From DATGKD01 sp035294855 (GTDB taxonomy: Bacteria; Actinomycetota; Acidimicrobiia; Acidimicrobiales; UBA8190): a stretch of DNA of 45,280 nt. Every line of letters begins with the position of its first letter. Position 1 is the first letter of the stretch. Both the position numbers and the translations under genes were made by a program. Positions 30,885-39,547 of the stretch are shown piece by piece. The notes beneath the pieces were generated by a model. It had not been told where the DNA came from, made no database searches, and worked only from the letters and a program-made list of their open reading frames with translations. The stretch lies in contig DATGKD010000215.1 in NCBI GenBank assembly GCA_035294855.1, forward strand, positions 1-45,280, in the 5' to 3' direction.

Positions 30885-31365
30885 CCCCCGTAACCCCCCT
30901 TGTCCTTCCCTAGTCCGGGAATCCGGTACGGATAGCGAAGCCGAGGGAGAAAACGGATACGCCCACCGCCCATGGGTTCATTTGGAGCGTACCCAAAGAC
31001 GGCGCCCGACCCACCTGGGCGTAGGGCGGCCGGGAACTAGCCACGGGCGCCGCACCACGGTCGTTCATCCTCATTACCCCCCGTTTTCGCACCGGAAGAA
31101 CGTGCGACCTGAGCCGACCTTCCGATCTTTGGGAGATTTTTGTGAGAATCGTGGGCGTTCCAGGGGCTTCCGAGCGCCTCGGGGGAAGGGGCTCGGGTCA
31201 TCGGTACGCCCGCGCCGGCCACTCACGGCCGGTCGTCCTCGACGACGCGATCCTTCGACACCGCAAGATTGTTGGCGACCGCCGGTTAGATACGGCAGAC
31301 CCGAGCCGCAGCAGCACCCCGATGGTCGTGGAGCGCTGGACGTCCCGGGCTCCGGGGGTGAGTTG
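30885..31365. other. 481-bp divergent regulatory region of the sigma-mceG and surface-protein transcripts
   Basis: No convincing ORF. It has a TTTGG(7 nt)CCAAA inverted repeat at 30981-30997, two ACGGATA copies near 30928 and 30953, an AT-rich island at about 31125-31150, and a TTAGAT hexamer at 31286-31291 that could be a -10 for the rightward genes. No promoter can be called firmly. The region must carry promoters in both directions. Confidence 0.5.
30981..30997. promoter_or_regulatory. TTTGG-N7-CCAAA inverted repeat
   Basis: Perfect 5-bp arms in the divergent control region of the mce/sortase locus. Candidate operator; the short arms make chance occurrence possible. Confidence 0.3.
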
Positions 31366-32820
31366 ATGCTGCGACCGATCCGTGCTTCGGGCTCCATTCT
31401 CCGTACTGCGTCGCGTCCTCGACGCGCATCGCGGACGCTGCGCGCCGCGGCCATCGGCGTGCTCGCGGGTGCCGGTGTCGCCGTGACCGGCGTGCCCGCG
31501 GTCTTCGGTGGTGCCGCGCCCGCGTTCGCCTCGTCGTCCACGTTCGGTGCCAATGCGTCGGCGACGGGCCTGTCGATCAACGTCTTCGGCACGCAGATCT
31601 CCGGAGGATCTGCCCTCGCCACGGTCGACTCTGCGCTGCAGAAGGCACACGCCGAGGGCATCGGCACCTTGCTGACCTCGGGTGGCGCGCAACTCGACGA
31701 CGTCTCGGACGCGTCGTCGTCGAACACCGCACAGAACGCCCCGTGGTCGTGCCCGAAGGGCGGCGGCACCCCGCCGGGAACGCCGCTGCTGCTGTCGATC
31801 GGCGCGGGGTGCGCGTCCTCGGCGGCAAGCGTGACCAACGCCGGGTGGCCGGTGTCGCTGGCACAGGGCCAGGTGGGCGAGATCGACGTGGGTGTGAACG
31901 GCATTCTCCAGCCCGTTCTCCAAGGGGGCGCCAGCCAGTTGACCCAGGGCCTCGCTTCCGGGCTCGGATCGTGCACGTCTTCTGCACCCGCGCCGCTCAA
32001 CCAACTGTGCGCGGGCCTGTCGCAGGCGGTCACCAACCTGCAGAACACCGTGCAGGCCGCCGGCAGCGTCAACCAGCCGGACATCGTGGTCAAGCTGGGC
32101 ACGGCCGTTTCGTCGGTCGCCAACGCCGGCAGCGGGGGGAGCGGTTCCTATCCGATCACGGCAAACGCCGAAGGTGACTCCGCTGACATCCAGCTGCTGC
32201 CGGGCGTCGGGAGCGTGGGCGCCACGTTCGCCAACGGCGCGCTGTCGGGAGTCCTCTCGGGAGCCCCCCTGGTCGAGGTCAAGATCCTGCCGGCCACCGC
32301 GTCGTCGACCTTCGACGGCAGCGCCTGGAGCTCGACGGCTCACTCGTCGGTCGCCATCATCACCCTCAACATCCCGGGCGACGTCCAGACGATCGACCTC
32401 AACGCCCCCGGCCAGTGCCAGGAGTTCGCGGCCGGCACCCCGCTCGACAGCACCGTGTGCCTGGCGGCGGCGTCGACGGCTGCCAACGGGGCCGCCGAGG
32501 CGCACAGCGTCAAGGCGCAGTTGTTCTCCGCTCTCCCAGGCGCACCCGGACAGGGGATCCAGCTCGCCCTCGGTGACGTCTCCACGACGGGGATCAACGC
32601 GGCCACCGCGCCCGCCGCCAGTCCGCCGGCGCCCGCCAGTCCGCCCGCGCCCGCGCAGGTGACCGCGACCTCTCCGACTGCGGTGCACACCGGCGAGTGG
32701 TGGTCCGGCTCGTTGCCGGTGGCCGCGGGCGTTGCCGGTTTCGGACTGCTCCTCATCGGCTGGCCCAAGTTACGGCGCTTGCCGCTCGTGGCGAGGGTCG
32801 TCTCCCGCCCACGGCGGTAG
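31366..32820 (+). CDS. secreted cell-surface protein with sortase-like C-terminal signal
   Basis: 484 residues from ATG 31366. A long basic n-region and hydrophobic stretch (about 26-48) lead to a likely signal peptidase site after AFA near residue 55. The mature part is Ser/Ala/Gly-rich with several cysteines and no family I recognise. Before the C-terminus comes a Pro/Ala linker, then AVHTGEWW (439-446), a hydrophobic stretch (about 449-465) and an Arg/Lys-rich tail. That order matches a sortase sorting signal with AVHTG in place of LPxTG or LAxTG. The sortase gene follows after 23 nt, so it is the natural substrate candidate. Confidence 0.75.
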   Translation: MLRPIRASGSILRTASRPRRASRTLRAAAIGVLAGAGVAVTGVPAVFGGAAPAFASSSTFGANASATGLSINVFGTQISGGSALATVDSALQKAHAEGIGTLLTSGGAQLDDVSDASSSNTAQNAPWSCPKGGGTPPGTPLLLSIGAGCASSAASVTNAGWPVSLAQGQVGEIDVGVNGILQPVLQGGASQLTQGLASGLGSCTSSAPAPLNQLCAGLSQAVTNLQNTVQAAGSVNQPDIVVKLGTAVSSVANAGSGGSGSYPITANAEGDSADIQLLPGVGSVGATFANGALSGVLSGAPLVEVKILPATASSTFDGSAWSSTAHSSVAIITLNIPGDVQTIDLNAPGQCQEFAAGTPLDSTVCLAAASTAANGAAEAHSVKAQLFSALPGAPGQGIQLALGDVSTTGINAATAPAASPPAPASPPAPAQVTATSPTAVHTGEWWSGSLPVAAGVAGFGLLLIGWPKLRRLPLVARVVSRPRR

Positions 32821-32843
32821 CCGGAACAGGCGGCGAAGGCAGG

Positions 32844-33926
32844 GTGGCAGGACAAGGTGGCAAGTCGTTGCGCAACTGGGTACGCGTGGGCGTCGGGGTG
32901 CTCCTCGTGTGGGCCGCCCTCGGGGTCGTGGGCTACCGGACGGGTTGGATGATCCACTTCCAGCACGCGCGCGCCGCGCTCTTGCGTTCGGCCAACGACG
33001 CCGCCGCGCCGGGAGCGGGCTCCTGCGGCGCGTCCGCCAAGGACCGACAACTGACGGGCGTGCTCCAGCTGCCCGCGTTGGGCGTCACCGCTCCGGTGGC
33101 GCAGGGGACCGAGGACGACGTGCTCGGCGCGGCCGTCGGCCACGCCTCCTCCACGCCGCTCCCGGGCTCTCCGGGGACCGCCGTGTTGCTCGCGCACGAC
33201 GTCAGCTACTTCTCCCACATCGACGCGCTCAAGCCGGGCGACCTGATTCGCTACACCAGCGCGTGCTCGACCGATGTCTTCACGGTCACCGGTCACACGG
33301 TGGTGCGGGCCGGCGCTCCCGTCCCCGCACTCGGTGGCGACGCGCTCGTGCTCGACACGTGCTGGCCGACGGACGCGCTGTGGTTCACGCCGAACCGTTA
33401 CCTGGTCGAAGCCGTGCAGACCAGCACGGCGCGCGCCGCGCCCACCACGTCGAATAGCGGCTTCACGACCTGGGCGACCGCGTACCACAGCCCGGCACCG
33501 TCGCCACTCGTCGCCCAGGGCCTCGACCTCGTGCACAACGAGGTGCCCATGGGAACGCTGCAGCTGGCGGGCAGCCCCGACCCGCACTGGGCGCAGTCGC
33601 CCGCGCCGCTTGCGGTGGAGGGCGCCGCGCTGCAGGCGTACTTCGGCGCCACGCACGCGGCCGCGCAACGTCGCCAGGACTGGTGGTCGCTCGTCGCCCC
33701 TGGGGTCGCGCCACCGCCCGAGATCTGGGGTACGTGGGTGTCGGCTCACGAGGCGCCGCTCGGCGTCCGCTTGTCCGCGACCGGCGACACCCCCACATCG
33801 GTGACGTTCGACACCGTCGTGCAGCTGTCGGGCGGAGCGGCGCCCGGCGTGTACCACGAGCAGGTCTCCGAGGCCGTGCACGGGCTCGTCGTCACGGTCA
33901 CGTCATGGGAGGTCAACCATGCCTGA
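32844..33926 (+). CDS. sortase (class E/F-like) with long C-terminal extension
   Basis: 360 residues from GTG 32844. An N-terminal membrane anchor covers about 13-31. The sortase core shows LLAHDVSYF with His118, LVLDTCWP with Cys173, and TPNRYLVEA with Arg185, the full catalytic triad. Typical actinobacterial sortases end soon after the Arg strand, but here about 165 more residues follow with no family I recognise. Sortases cleave a C-terminal sorting signal and attach the protein to the cell wall. The gene follows its probable substrate and overlaps the next gene by 8 nt. Confidence 0.9.
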   Translation: MAGQGGKSLRNWVRVGVGVLLVWAALGVVGYRTGWMIHFQHARAALLRSANDAAAPGAGSCGASAKDRQLTGVLQLPALGVTAPVAQGTEDDVLGAAVGHASSTPLPGSPGTAVLLAHDVSYFSHIDALKPGDLIRYTSACSTDVFTVTGHTVVRAGAPVPALGGDALVLDTCWPTDALWFTPNRYLVEAVQTSTARAAPTTSNSGFTTWATAYHSPAPSPLVAQGLDLVHNEVPMGTLQLAGSPDPHWAQSPAPLAVEGAALQAYFGATHAAAQRRQDWWSLVAPGVAPPPEIWGTWVSAHEAPLGVRLSATGDTPTSVTFDTVVQLSGGAAPGVYHEQVSEAVHGLVVTVTSWEVNHA

Positions 33927-34788
33927 AGCCACTGCGCACGCGCTGGCGACCCCGCGCGGCATCGCCCATGGCGCGCGCTACCGGACGGGCCGCGAGGCGC
34001 ACAGGCCGCTTCGTATCGTGCTGCCGGCGAAGCGCGGGAGGCACGCGCCCGGGGCGCACGCGTCCGCTGCGGCCGCGGTGGATGGCGTCGACGTCGTCAG
34101 GGACGACACCGGGGGCCGCAAGTGGCTCGGGCGCGGTGGGGTCGTCGGTGGCGGGGCTGTCAGCCTGGCGATCGGCGCGGTGTTGGGCGGCGTTCTGGAG
34201 GGCGTCCCGCACCTCCTCGGGCCGAGTGCGACCGGCGGCGCGGTGCCGATGTCAGTGGGAGGGGGATCGGCGGATACCCCGACGCGGCTGGCTTCGGGTT
34301 CGACGACACCTTCCGGCGACTATCCGTGGAGCGCTGCGTTCGACCCCGTCTATCCGATGTCGGTCGTGAGCGCCCTGTCGTCGGCGGGATCGGTCACGGG
34401 TTCGTCGGTGCCTTCCGGCGTCTCCCCGGCGACAGGCAGCCCGGCGGGTGGTGCCGGCCCGGTCGCCGCCCCGGGGAACGGCGTGGTCGTGCAGGGCGCG
34501 CAGACGCCCGACGCGGCGGGAACCCCCTGCGACGCGTCGTGTACCGCGCTCCAGGGCGTGGGCCAGGCGGTGTCCCCGGTTCCGGGGGTGGGCGGGCCCC
34601 TGTCGGGGGCGCTGGGCCAGGCGTCCGATGCGATCACCGGCGCAACCACTGGTGTCGGCCCGGCACTGCCGGGCGTGCCGGGGTCGGTGGTGCCCACCGG
34701 CTCGAGCGCATTGGCGGGCACGCTCTCGGGGGTGGCGTCGACGGCGAGCGGCATCCTGACTTCACCGCAGGGGTCACTCAAGCTCTGA
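33919..34788 (+). CDS. low-complexity membrane-anchored protein coupled to sortase
   Basis: 289 residues; the ATG lies inside the end of the sortase gene (8-nt overlap). Residues 1-70 are basic and cytoplasm-like, a Gly/Ala-rich hydrophobic segment covers about 73-95, and the rest is Ser/Gly/Pro/Val-rich with one cysteine pair (TPCDASC). I recognise no domain. It is likely a single-pass protein with an exported tail, perhaps a surface or wall component of the sortase unit. The codon pattern and overlap support it as real. Confidence 0.65.
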   Translation: MPEATAHALATPRGIAHGARYRTGREAHRPLRIVLPAKRGRHAPGAHASAAAAVDGVDVVRDDTGGRKWLGRGGVVGGGAVSLAIGAVLGGVLEGVPHLLGPSATGGAVPMSVGGGSADTPTRLASGSTTPSGDYPWSAAFDPVYPMSVVSALSSAGSVTGSSVPSGVSPATGSPAGGAGPVAAPGNGVVVQGAQTPDAAGTPCDASCTALQGVGQAVSPVPGVGGPLSGALGQASDAITGATTGVGPALPGVPGSVVPTGSSALAGTLSGVASTASGILTSPQGSLKL

Positions 34789-34880
34789 CTAGCCCCGCCT
34801 GACGGGCAAGCTCTGACTAGCAAGCCCCGCCCGGCAAACCCTGACCCGGCAAGCCTCCGGCTCGGCAAGCCCTGACCCGC
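34779..34880. repeat. degenerate tandem repeat at gene end, unit about 28-31 bp
   Basis: CAAGCTCTGACTAGC occurs at 34779-34793 (spanning the stop codon) and again at 34807-34821. Degenerate copies follow: GGCAAACCCTGACCCG at 34833 and GGCAAGCCCTGACCCG at 34864. Unit steps are 28, 28 and 31 nt. Confidence 0.65.
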
Positions 34881-35231
34881 TCGCCCACGTGTCGCGCGTG
34901 GACGACCTGTGAGCGCGCTGAGCGCGGGGGTCCACCGACCAGGCGGTCGACGGAGTCCCGGTCTGCAGTGGTTCGGTCCGCGGTGGGTATGTGCCCTGGT
35001 GGTGGGCGGAAGTGGACAGGTGGTGGGCCCTCCCCACCGCAAGATCGCAGGCCTTCGCACGTTTTCCTCGTGCAGCGTCGCACCGGTCGACGGGTGGCGC
35101 TTCGCAGGGTTTGCGGCCGTACTCCGATCGGCCGTGGGGGCGCAGCTCGAGGCCGGGGCCCAGAGTCGTCTCTTCGGCGCGGAGAGGAGACAGCCGAAGC
35201 GGAGATCGGTCGTCGTCGGAGGGAGAGCGAA
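34881..35231. other. spacer before the yrbE-mce operon
   Basis: 351 bp with no credible gene; a rightward 108-codon frame inside it reads as non-protein. A promoter for the mce operon could lie here but I cannot place it. The 3' end carries the GGAGGG ribosome binding site of the first yrbE gene at 35218-35223. Confidence 0.5.
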
Positions 35232-36026
35232 GTGAGCATGGTGACCACGCCGGTGGGCGCCAGGGTCACCAACGTGGTCCGGGAGATCGGCGCGATGTTC
35301 GCCGTCGCTCTCGAGTCGATGCGCCTGCTGTTCCGGCGCGGGCTGCCCGTCGGGGAGTTCCTCGACCAATGCTGGTTCCTGGCGCGCGTCACCACGCTGC
35401 CGCTCATCTTGGTGTCGATCCCCTTCGGCATCGTCATCGCGCTGGAAGTGGGCTCGCTGCTCCAGCAGATCGGTGCCCAATCCCAGCTCGGCGCGGCCAT
35501 GGTGCTGGCGGTGGTGCGCGAGCAGGCGCCTGTGGCGACCGCCTTGCTCATCGCCGGCGCGGGGGGCTCGGCCATGTGCGCGGACCTCGGCTCCCGGCGC
35601 ATCCGTGACGAGCTCGACGCCATGCAGGTCATGGCCGTCAATCCCCTTCACCGGTTGGTGCTGCCTCGCTTGTTGGCCGCGACATTCATCGCCGTGCTGC
35701 TCGACGCCGTCGTCAGCGCGGCGGGGATCGCCGGTGGCCTGTACTTCGGCACGCACTCGATCCACATCACGAGCAGCAGCTTCTTTTCGACCTTCTCCGA
35801 ACTGAGCCAGCTCGCCGACTTGTGGATGGCGCTGTTCAAGGCGGCGGTGTTCGGCTTCCTCGCCGCCATGGTCGCCTGTTACAAGGGCCTGTACGCCAAG
35901 GGCGGGCCGAAGGGCGTGGGTGACGCCGTGAACCAGGCCGTCGTGATCACGTTCGTGCTGGCGTTCTTCGTCAACTTCGTGCTCACCGTCGTCTACTTCA
36001 ACTTCGTCCCGCAGAAGGTCATCTGA
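35232..36026 (+). CDS. yrbEA: YrbE/MlaE-family permease of the Mce lipid transporter, first subunit
   Basis: 264 residues from GTG 35232, with GGAGGG 8 nt upstream; ATG 35238 is an alternative. The MlaE pattern shows RGLPVGEFLDQCWFLARVTTLPLILVSIPFG, QQIGAQSQLGAAMVLAVVREQAPVATALLIAG, and the conserved DELDAMQVMAVNPLHRLVLPR. Five to six membrane segments are expected. It forms the membrane channel with the second YrbE and is driven by MceG. Confidence 0.94.
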   Translation: MSMVTTPVGARVTNVVREIGAMFAVALESMRLLFRRGLPVGEFLDQCWFLARVTTLPLILVSIPFGIVIALEVGSLLQQIGAQSQLGAAMVLAVVREQAPVATALLIAGAGGSAMCADLGSRRIRDELDAMQVMAVNPLHRLVLPRLLAATFIAVLLDAVVSAAGIAGGLYFGTHSIHITSSSFFSTFSELSQLADLWMALFKAAVFGFLAAMVACYKGLYAKGGPKGVGDAVNQAVVITFVLAFFVNFVLTVVYFNFVPQKVI

Positions 36027-36027
36027 G

Positions 36028-36945
36028 ATGGCCGCTCCTCCCGAGCTCGCCGGCGCCGTCCTCGACGCGCCCTCGCGCCGCCGCCCTCCGCCCCGCCGCC
36101 GGCCGCCTTCACCGCTGCGGTCGAGCGTCGGCAAGACGGGGACCGGGATCGCCCAGGTCCTCGACCTCGCGTTCGACCAGCTGGCCTTCTACGTCAAGGT
36201 GGTCCGCACCTTGCCCCAGGGGCTGCGCTATCGGCGCGAGATCACCACCCTGGTCTCCGACATCACCATCGGCACGGGCGCGCTCGTCATCGGCGGGGGG
36301 ATGTTCTTCGTCGTCACGAGCATCGCGTTCTTCACCGGCACCGAGGTCGGCCTCGAAGGTTTCACGGGCTTGCAGCAGATCGGCGCCCAGGCGTTCGTGG
36401 GCGTGATCTCGTCGCTGGCGAACACCCGCGAGATCACGCCGCTCGTTGCCGGTGTGGCGCTGGCCGCGCAGGTGGGCGCGGGCTTCACCGCGCAACTCGG
36501 CGCCATGCGCATCTCCGAGGAGATCGACGCGCTCGAGGTGATGAGCGTCGACAGTTTCACGTATCTCGTCACGACGCGGGTGTGGGCCGCTCTCATCTGC
36601 ATGATCCCGCTCTACCTGGCCGCCCTGTTCGCGAGCTTCATCGCCACCGAGCTCGTGGTCACGAAGTTCTTCGGGCTGTCGGCGGGGATCTATCAGCACT
36701 ACTTCCGCTTGTTCCTGCCGCCGCTCGACATCGTCTACTCGTTCGTGAAGGCCATGGTCTTCGCCGTGGCGGTGACGATGATCCATTGCTACTACGGGTA
36801 CAAGGCCACGGGCGGTCCCGCCGGCGTGGGCGTGGCTGCCGGCCGCGCCATCCGGATCTCGATCATCGTGGTGGTCCTGCTCAACCTGCTGTTGTCCACC
36901 GTCATGTTCGGGGGCGCCAGCTCCACGGCGAGGTTGGTCGGATGA
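36028..36945 (+). CDS. yrbEB: YrbE/MlaE-family permease, second subunit
   Basis: 305 residues, with a 35-residue Pro/Arg-rich cytoplasmic N-terminus not seen in the first subunit. The conserved core includes QQIGAQAFVGVISSLANTREITPLVAGVALAAQVGAG and EEIDALEVMSVDSFTYLVTTR. The ATG is 1 nt after the yrbEA stop. It pairs with YrbEA to make the heterodimeric permease. Confidence 0.94.
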   Translation: MAAPPELAGAVLDAPSRRRPPPRRRPPSPLRSSVGKTGTGIAQVLDLAFDQLAFYVKVVRTLPQGLRYRREITTLVSDITIGTGALVIGGGMFFVVTSIAFFTGTEVGLEGFTGLQQIGAQAFVGVISSLANTREITPLVAGVALAAQVGAGFTAQLGAMRISEEIDALEVMSVDSFTYLVTTRVWAALICMIPLYLAALFASFIATELVVTKFFGLSAGIYQHYFRLFLPPLDIVYSFVKAMVFAVAVTMIHCYYGYKATGGPAGVGVAAGRAIRISIIVVVLLNLLLSTVMFGGASSTARLVG

Positions 36946-38306
36946 AACGGCGGCCGGTGCGCGCCGGGCTCGTGGCGGTCGCCGCCGTCCTCACGGTGAT
37001 CGGCGTGGTCGCCATCGTCAAGGCGTCCAACGGCGCCTTCTCGGGTCAGTACGTCCTGTCGGGGATGTTCTCCAAGGCGGGGGAGGGCCTGCACGCCGGC
37101 TCCGAGGTCACCTACCGCGGCGTGCAGGTGGGCCGGGTGGCGTCGATCACCCTCGCCGACCGGCAGGCCGACGTGCAGATGCTCATCGACCCTTCGTTCC
37201 ACGTGCCCGCCGACGCAAAGGCGACCATCCGCCCCATCAACGTCTTCGGTGCCGAAGAGGTGAGCCTCGGCTTCTCGCAACCGGACAGCGCCCCGGCACT
37301 CGCCGCGGGCTCGGCGATCACGCACACCAACGTGTCCAGCGAGCTCGGCGACCTCTTTGCCGCCGCGGACCCCCTGCTCGCCAAGATCGACGCGCCGGAT
37401 TTGAGCGCGGTGGTCACCGACCTGGCGCAGGCGTCGGTGAACGAGGGCCCCACCATCGCGGCGAGCATCGACCAGGGCGCCCGCTTGGCCGACCTCCTCG
37501 ACCGGACCCTGCCCGACCAGTTGCACGCCCTCGACTCGTTCACCTCGTTCACCACCGCCCTCACGCCCACGGCGAGCTCGTTCAACGCCATCTCCCAGGC
37601 GTCGAACGTGGCACTGCCGGCGTTCAACCGGGCGGCGCCCTCCTACGCGCGGCTCCTGCAGGCGCTCGCGCCGTTCGCCGACGACCTCGCCCAGTTCCTG
37701 TCTGCATACCACCCCGACATCGAGACGATGCTCAACGCGGGCGACAACGTGGCCCGCATGGTGCTCGTCCACCAGCAGGACGTCGGGCACGTGATCCAGG
37801 GCCTCGGCGTCTACTTCCAGCGCTTCGCCAACGCCCTCGACCCCAACGAGGTCCTGTCCGACGGCTCGTCGTACGGCTACTTCAAGACCTTCGTCCTCTT
37901 CGACGACCTCAATTCGCTCGTGTGCGGCCTCATCGCCCCGGCGAGCCCCGGCCTGTCGTTCCTCCAGCCGCTGCAGCAGGCCCTCACCGGCGCGGGCACG
38001 CCCTTCGACTGCTCGAGCCAGCTGGCGGCGTTCAACGCCGCACAGGCGCGGGGGACGTCGCCTGCCGGCGCGGCGCGATCCTCGTCGCAACAGGCCGCAC
38101 AACAGCTGACGAACAACCTCTACCAGTCGCTCACCGCACCGCAGGCCCCGCAACCCTCCGGCATCGGCAGCATCGTCAACTCGCTCCTCGGTGTGGGCAG
38201 CGGGCTCCTGGGCGGCGGATCGACCTCGGGGTCGGGGACCGGAACGTCCGGCACCGGTAGCTCGGGAAGCGGGTCCGGGCCCGGACTCCTCGGGGGTCTG
38301 CCGTGA
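36942..38306 (+). CDS. mceA: Mce-family substrate-binding protein, position 1
   Basis: 454 residues. An N-terminal anchor (about 8-28) is followed by an MCE/MlaD domain at about 35-115 (GEGLHAGSEVTYRGVQVGRVASI is its core). A long helical region reaches to about 370, and a Ser/Gly-rich tail ends the protein. Mce proteins form a needle or tunnel for lipid passage outside the membrane. The ATG overlaps the yrbEB stop by 4 nt. Confidence 0.92.
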   Translation: MKRRPVRAGLVAVAAVLTVIGVVAIVKASNGAFSGQYVLSGMFSKAGEGLHAGSEVTYRGVQVGRVASITLADRQADVQMLIDPSFHVPADAKATIRPINVFGAEEVSLGFSQPDSAPALAAGSAITHTNVSSELGDLFAAADPLLAKIDAPDLSAVVTDLAQASVNEGPTIAASIDQGARLADLLDRTLPDQLHALDSFTSFTTALTPTASSFNAISQASNVALPAFNRAAPSYARLLQALAPFADDLAQFLSAYHPDIETMLNAGDNVARMVLVHQQDVGHVIQGLGVYFQRFANALDPNEVLSDGSSYGYFKTFVLFDDLNSLVCGLIAPASPGLSFLQPLQQALTGAGTPFDCSSQLAAFNAAQARGTSPAGAARSSSQQAAQQLTNNLYQSLTAPQAPQPSGIGSIVNSLLGVGSGLLGGGSTSGSGTGTSGTGSSGSGSGPGLLGGLP

Positions 38307-39547
38307 CGTCGCTGCGGCTCGACACCGGGAGGCGGCTGCGCCGTCACGCCTTCGACCGCGGGTCGCGCCGGGTCTTCACGGGGGTCGGGACACGCCTGCG
38401 CCGCAGCGGGCTGCTCCAGCCCACGGCGTACAAGGTGCTCGCTTTCGCGGTCGTATGCCTGTTCGTGCTGGCGGTGCTGGCCGCACGCATCGGCAACATC
38501 AGCTTCTTCTCGCACCGCACCACCTACGCCGCGGAGCTCGCCGACGCCACCGGCCTGCACCCGTCCGACGACGTCAAGGTGGCGGGCGTCACGGTCGGCG
38601 AGGTCACCGGCGTCACGCTGCAACGCGCCCACGCGCTCGTGACGTTCACGGTCAACGACACCGTGCACCTGCGGCGCGGGACGCAGGTCGGGCTGCAGTG
38701 GCACAACGTGCTCGGCCAGCAGTTCCTGTACCTGTACCCGAGCTCGACCGGGTCCGTGCTCCCCGCCGGCGCCACGCTGCCGCTGGCCAACGACACCCCC
38801 GACGCCAACGTGGGCGCGTTGCTCAACTCGCTGGGCCCGCTCCTCGCCGCCCTCCACCCGCAGCAGGCGAACCAGATCGTGCAGGCGTTCGCGGACGCGC
38901 TGCAGGGCAACGAGTCGCAGGTCGACCAGCTCATCAACAACGCCGCGTCGGTGTCGCAGACCGTGGGGTCGGTCGACACGCAAGTGGGCCAGGTCATCTC
39001 GAACATGGACCAGGTGTTCGGCGCCCTGTCGCAACGAAGCGGCGACCTCGGCCGGGTGGTCGACAACCTGCAGACCGTGTCCGCGTCGCTCGCCGGGCGC
39101 AACGACTTGCTCGACCAGACCGTGGCCAACCTGGGCACCGTCGCCCAGGAGGTCGCCAAGCTCGAGACGGACACCCACGGGTCCCTGTCGACCGCGGTGG
39201 CCGACCTCCAGGCGGTGTCCGCGGACATCCAGAACCAATCGGGTGACCTGTCGAAGGGGCTGTCCACGCTGGGCTCGGGCCTCGCCCCCTACGTCGAGAT
39301 CTCCGGCTACGGCCAGTGGTTCGAGATCCAGACCGTCTACACCTGCATGGCCAACGAGACGTCGTGCAATTACTACGAGGGCGGCAGCGCCCCCGCCGGA
39401 TCGGGCCCGCTCGGTTCGCCGCCGGGGTCGGGGATCCCGTCGCCCGCCGGCGCATCGGGCATGGGCACCGCCTCGTCGAACGGCGTCGGGCAGGTACTGG
39501 GCGCGGTGGCGGGCGCCGCCGCCAACCACGGCAAGAGCGGGCGATGA
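38303..39547 (+). CDS. mceB: Mce-family protein, position 2
   Basis: 414 residues. A basic N-terminus of about 40 residues leads to a membrane segment at about 45-63 and the MCE domain (ATGLHPSDDVKVAGVTVGEVTGV). The helical domain is Gln/Asn/Leu-rich, and the C-terminus is Pro/Gly/Ser-rich with a cysteine pair (YTCMANETSCNYY). GTG 38303 overlaps the previous stop by 4 nt. Confidence 0.92.
   Translation: MTSLRLDTGRRLRRHAFDRGSRRVFTGVGTRLRRSGLLQPTAYKVLAFAVVCLFVLAVLAARIGNISFFSHRTTYAAELADATGLHPSDDVKVAGVTVGEVTGVTLQRAHALVTFTVNDTVHLRRGTQVGLQWHNVLGQQFLYLYPSSTGSVLPAGATLPLANDTPDANVGALLNSLGPLLAALHPQQANQIVQAFADALQGNESQVDQLINNAASVSQTVGSVDTQVGQVISNMDQVFGALSQRSGDLGRVVDNLQTVSASLAGRNDLLDQTVANLGTVAQEVAKLETDTHGSLSTAVADLQAVSADIQNQSGDLSKGLSTLGSGLAPYVEISGYGQWFEIQTVYTCMANETSCNYYEGGSAPAGSGPLGSPPGSGIPSPAGASGMGTASSNGVGQVLGAVAGAAANHGKSGR

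Noticed and set aside
31032..31061. GGGAAC...CGGTCG as an ECF-type promoter for the surface-protein gene
   Set aside because: The spacing between the GGAAC-like and GTC-like parts is about 20-22 nt, longer than the 15-17 nt usual for ECF promoters.
34779..34880. CRISPR-like repeat array
   Set aside because: Units are degenerate, steps are only 28-31 nt with no distinct spacers, and no cas genes are nearby.
34909..35235. 108-codon frame upstream of yrbEA
   Set aside because: Composition is Trp/Arg/Gly-rich without a fold-like pattern and it lacks a ribosome binding site.
38120..39529. 469-codon minus-strand frame opposite mceB
   Set aside because: It is a shadow of the mce operon with Arg/His/Gly-rich translation and no domains.
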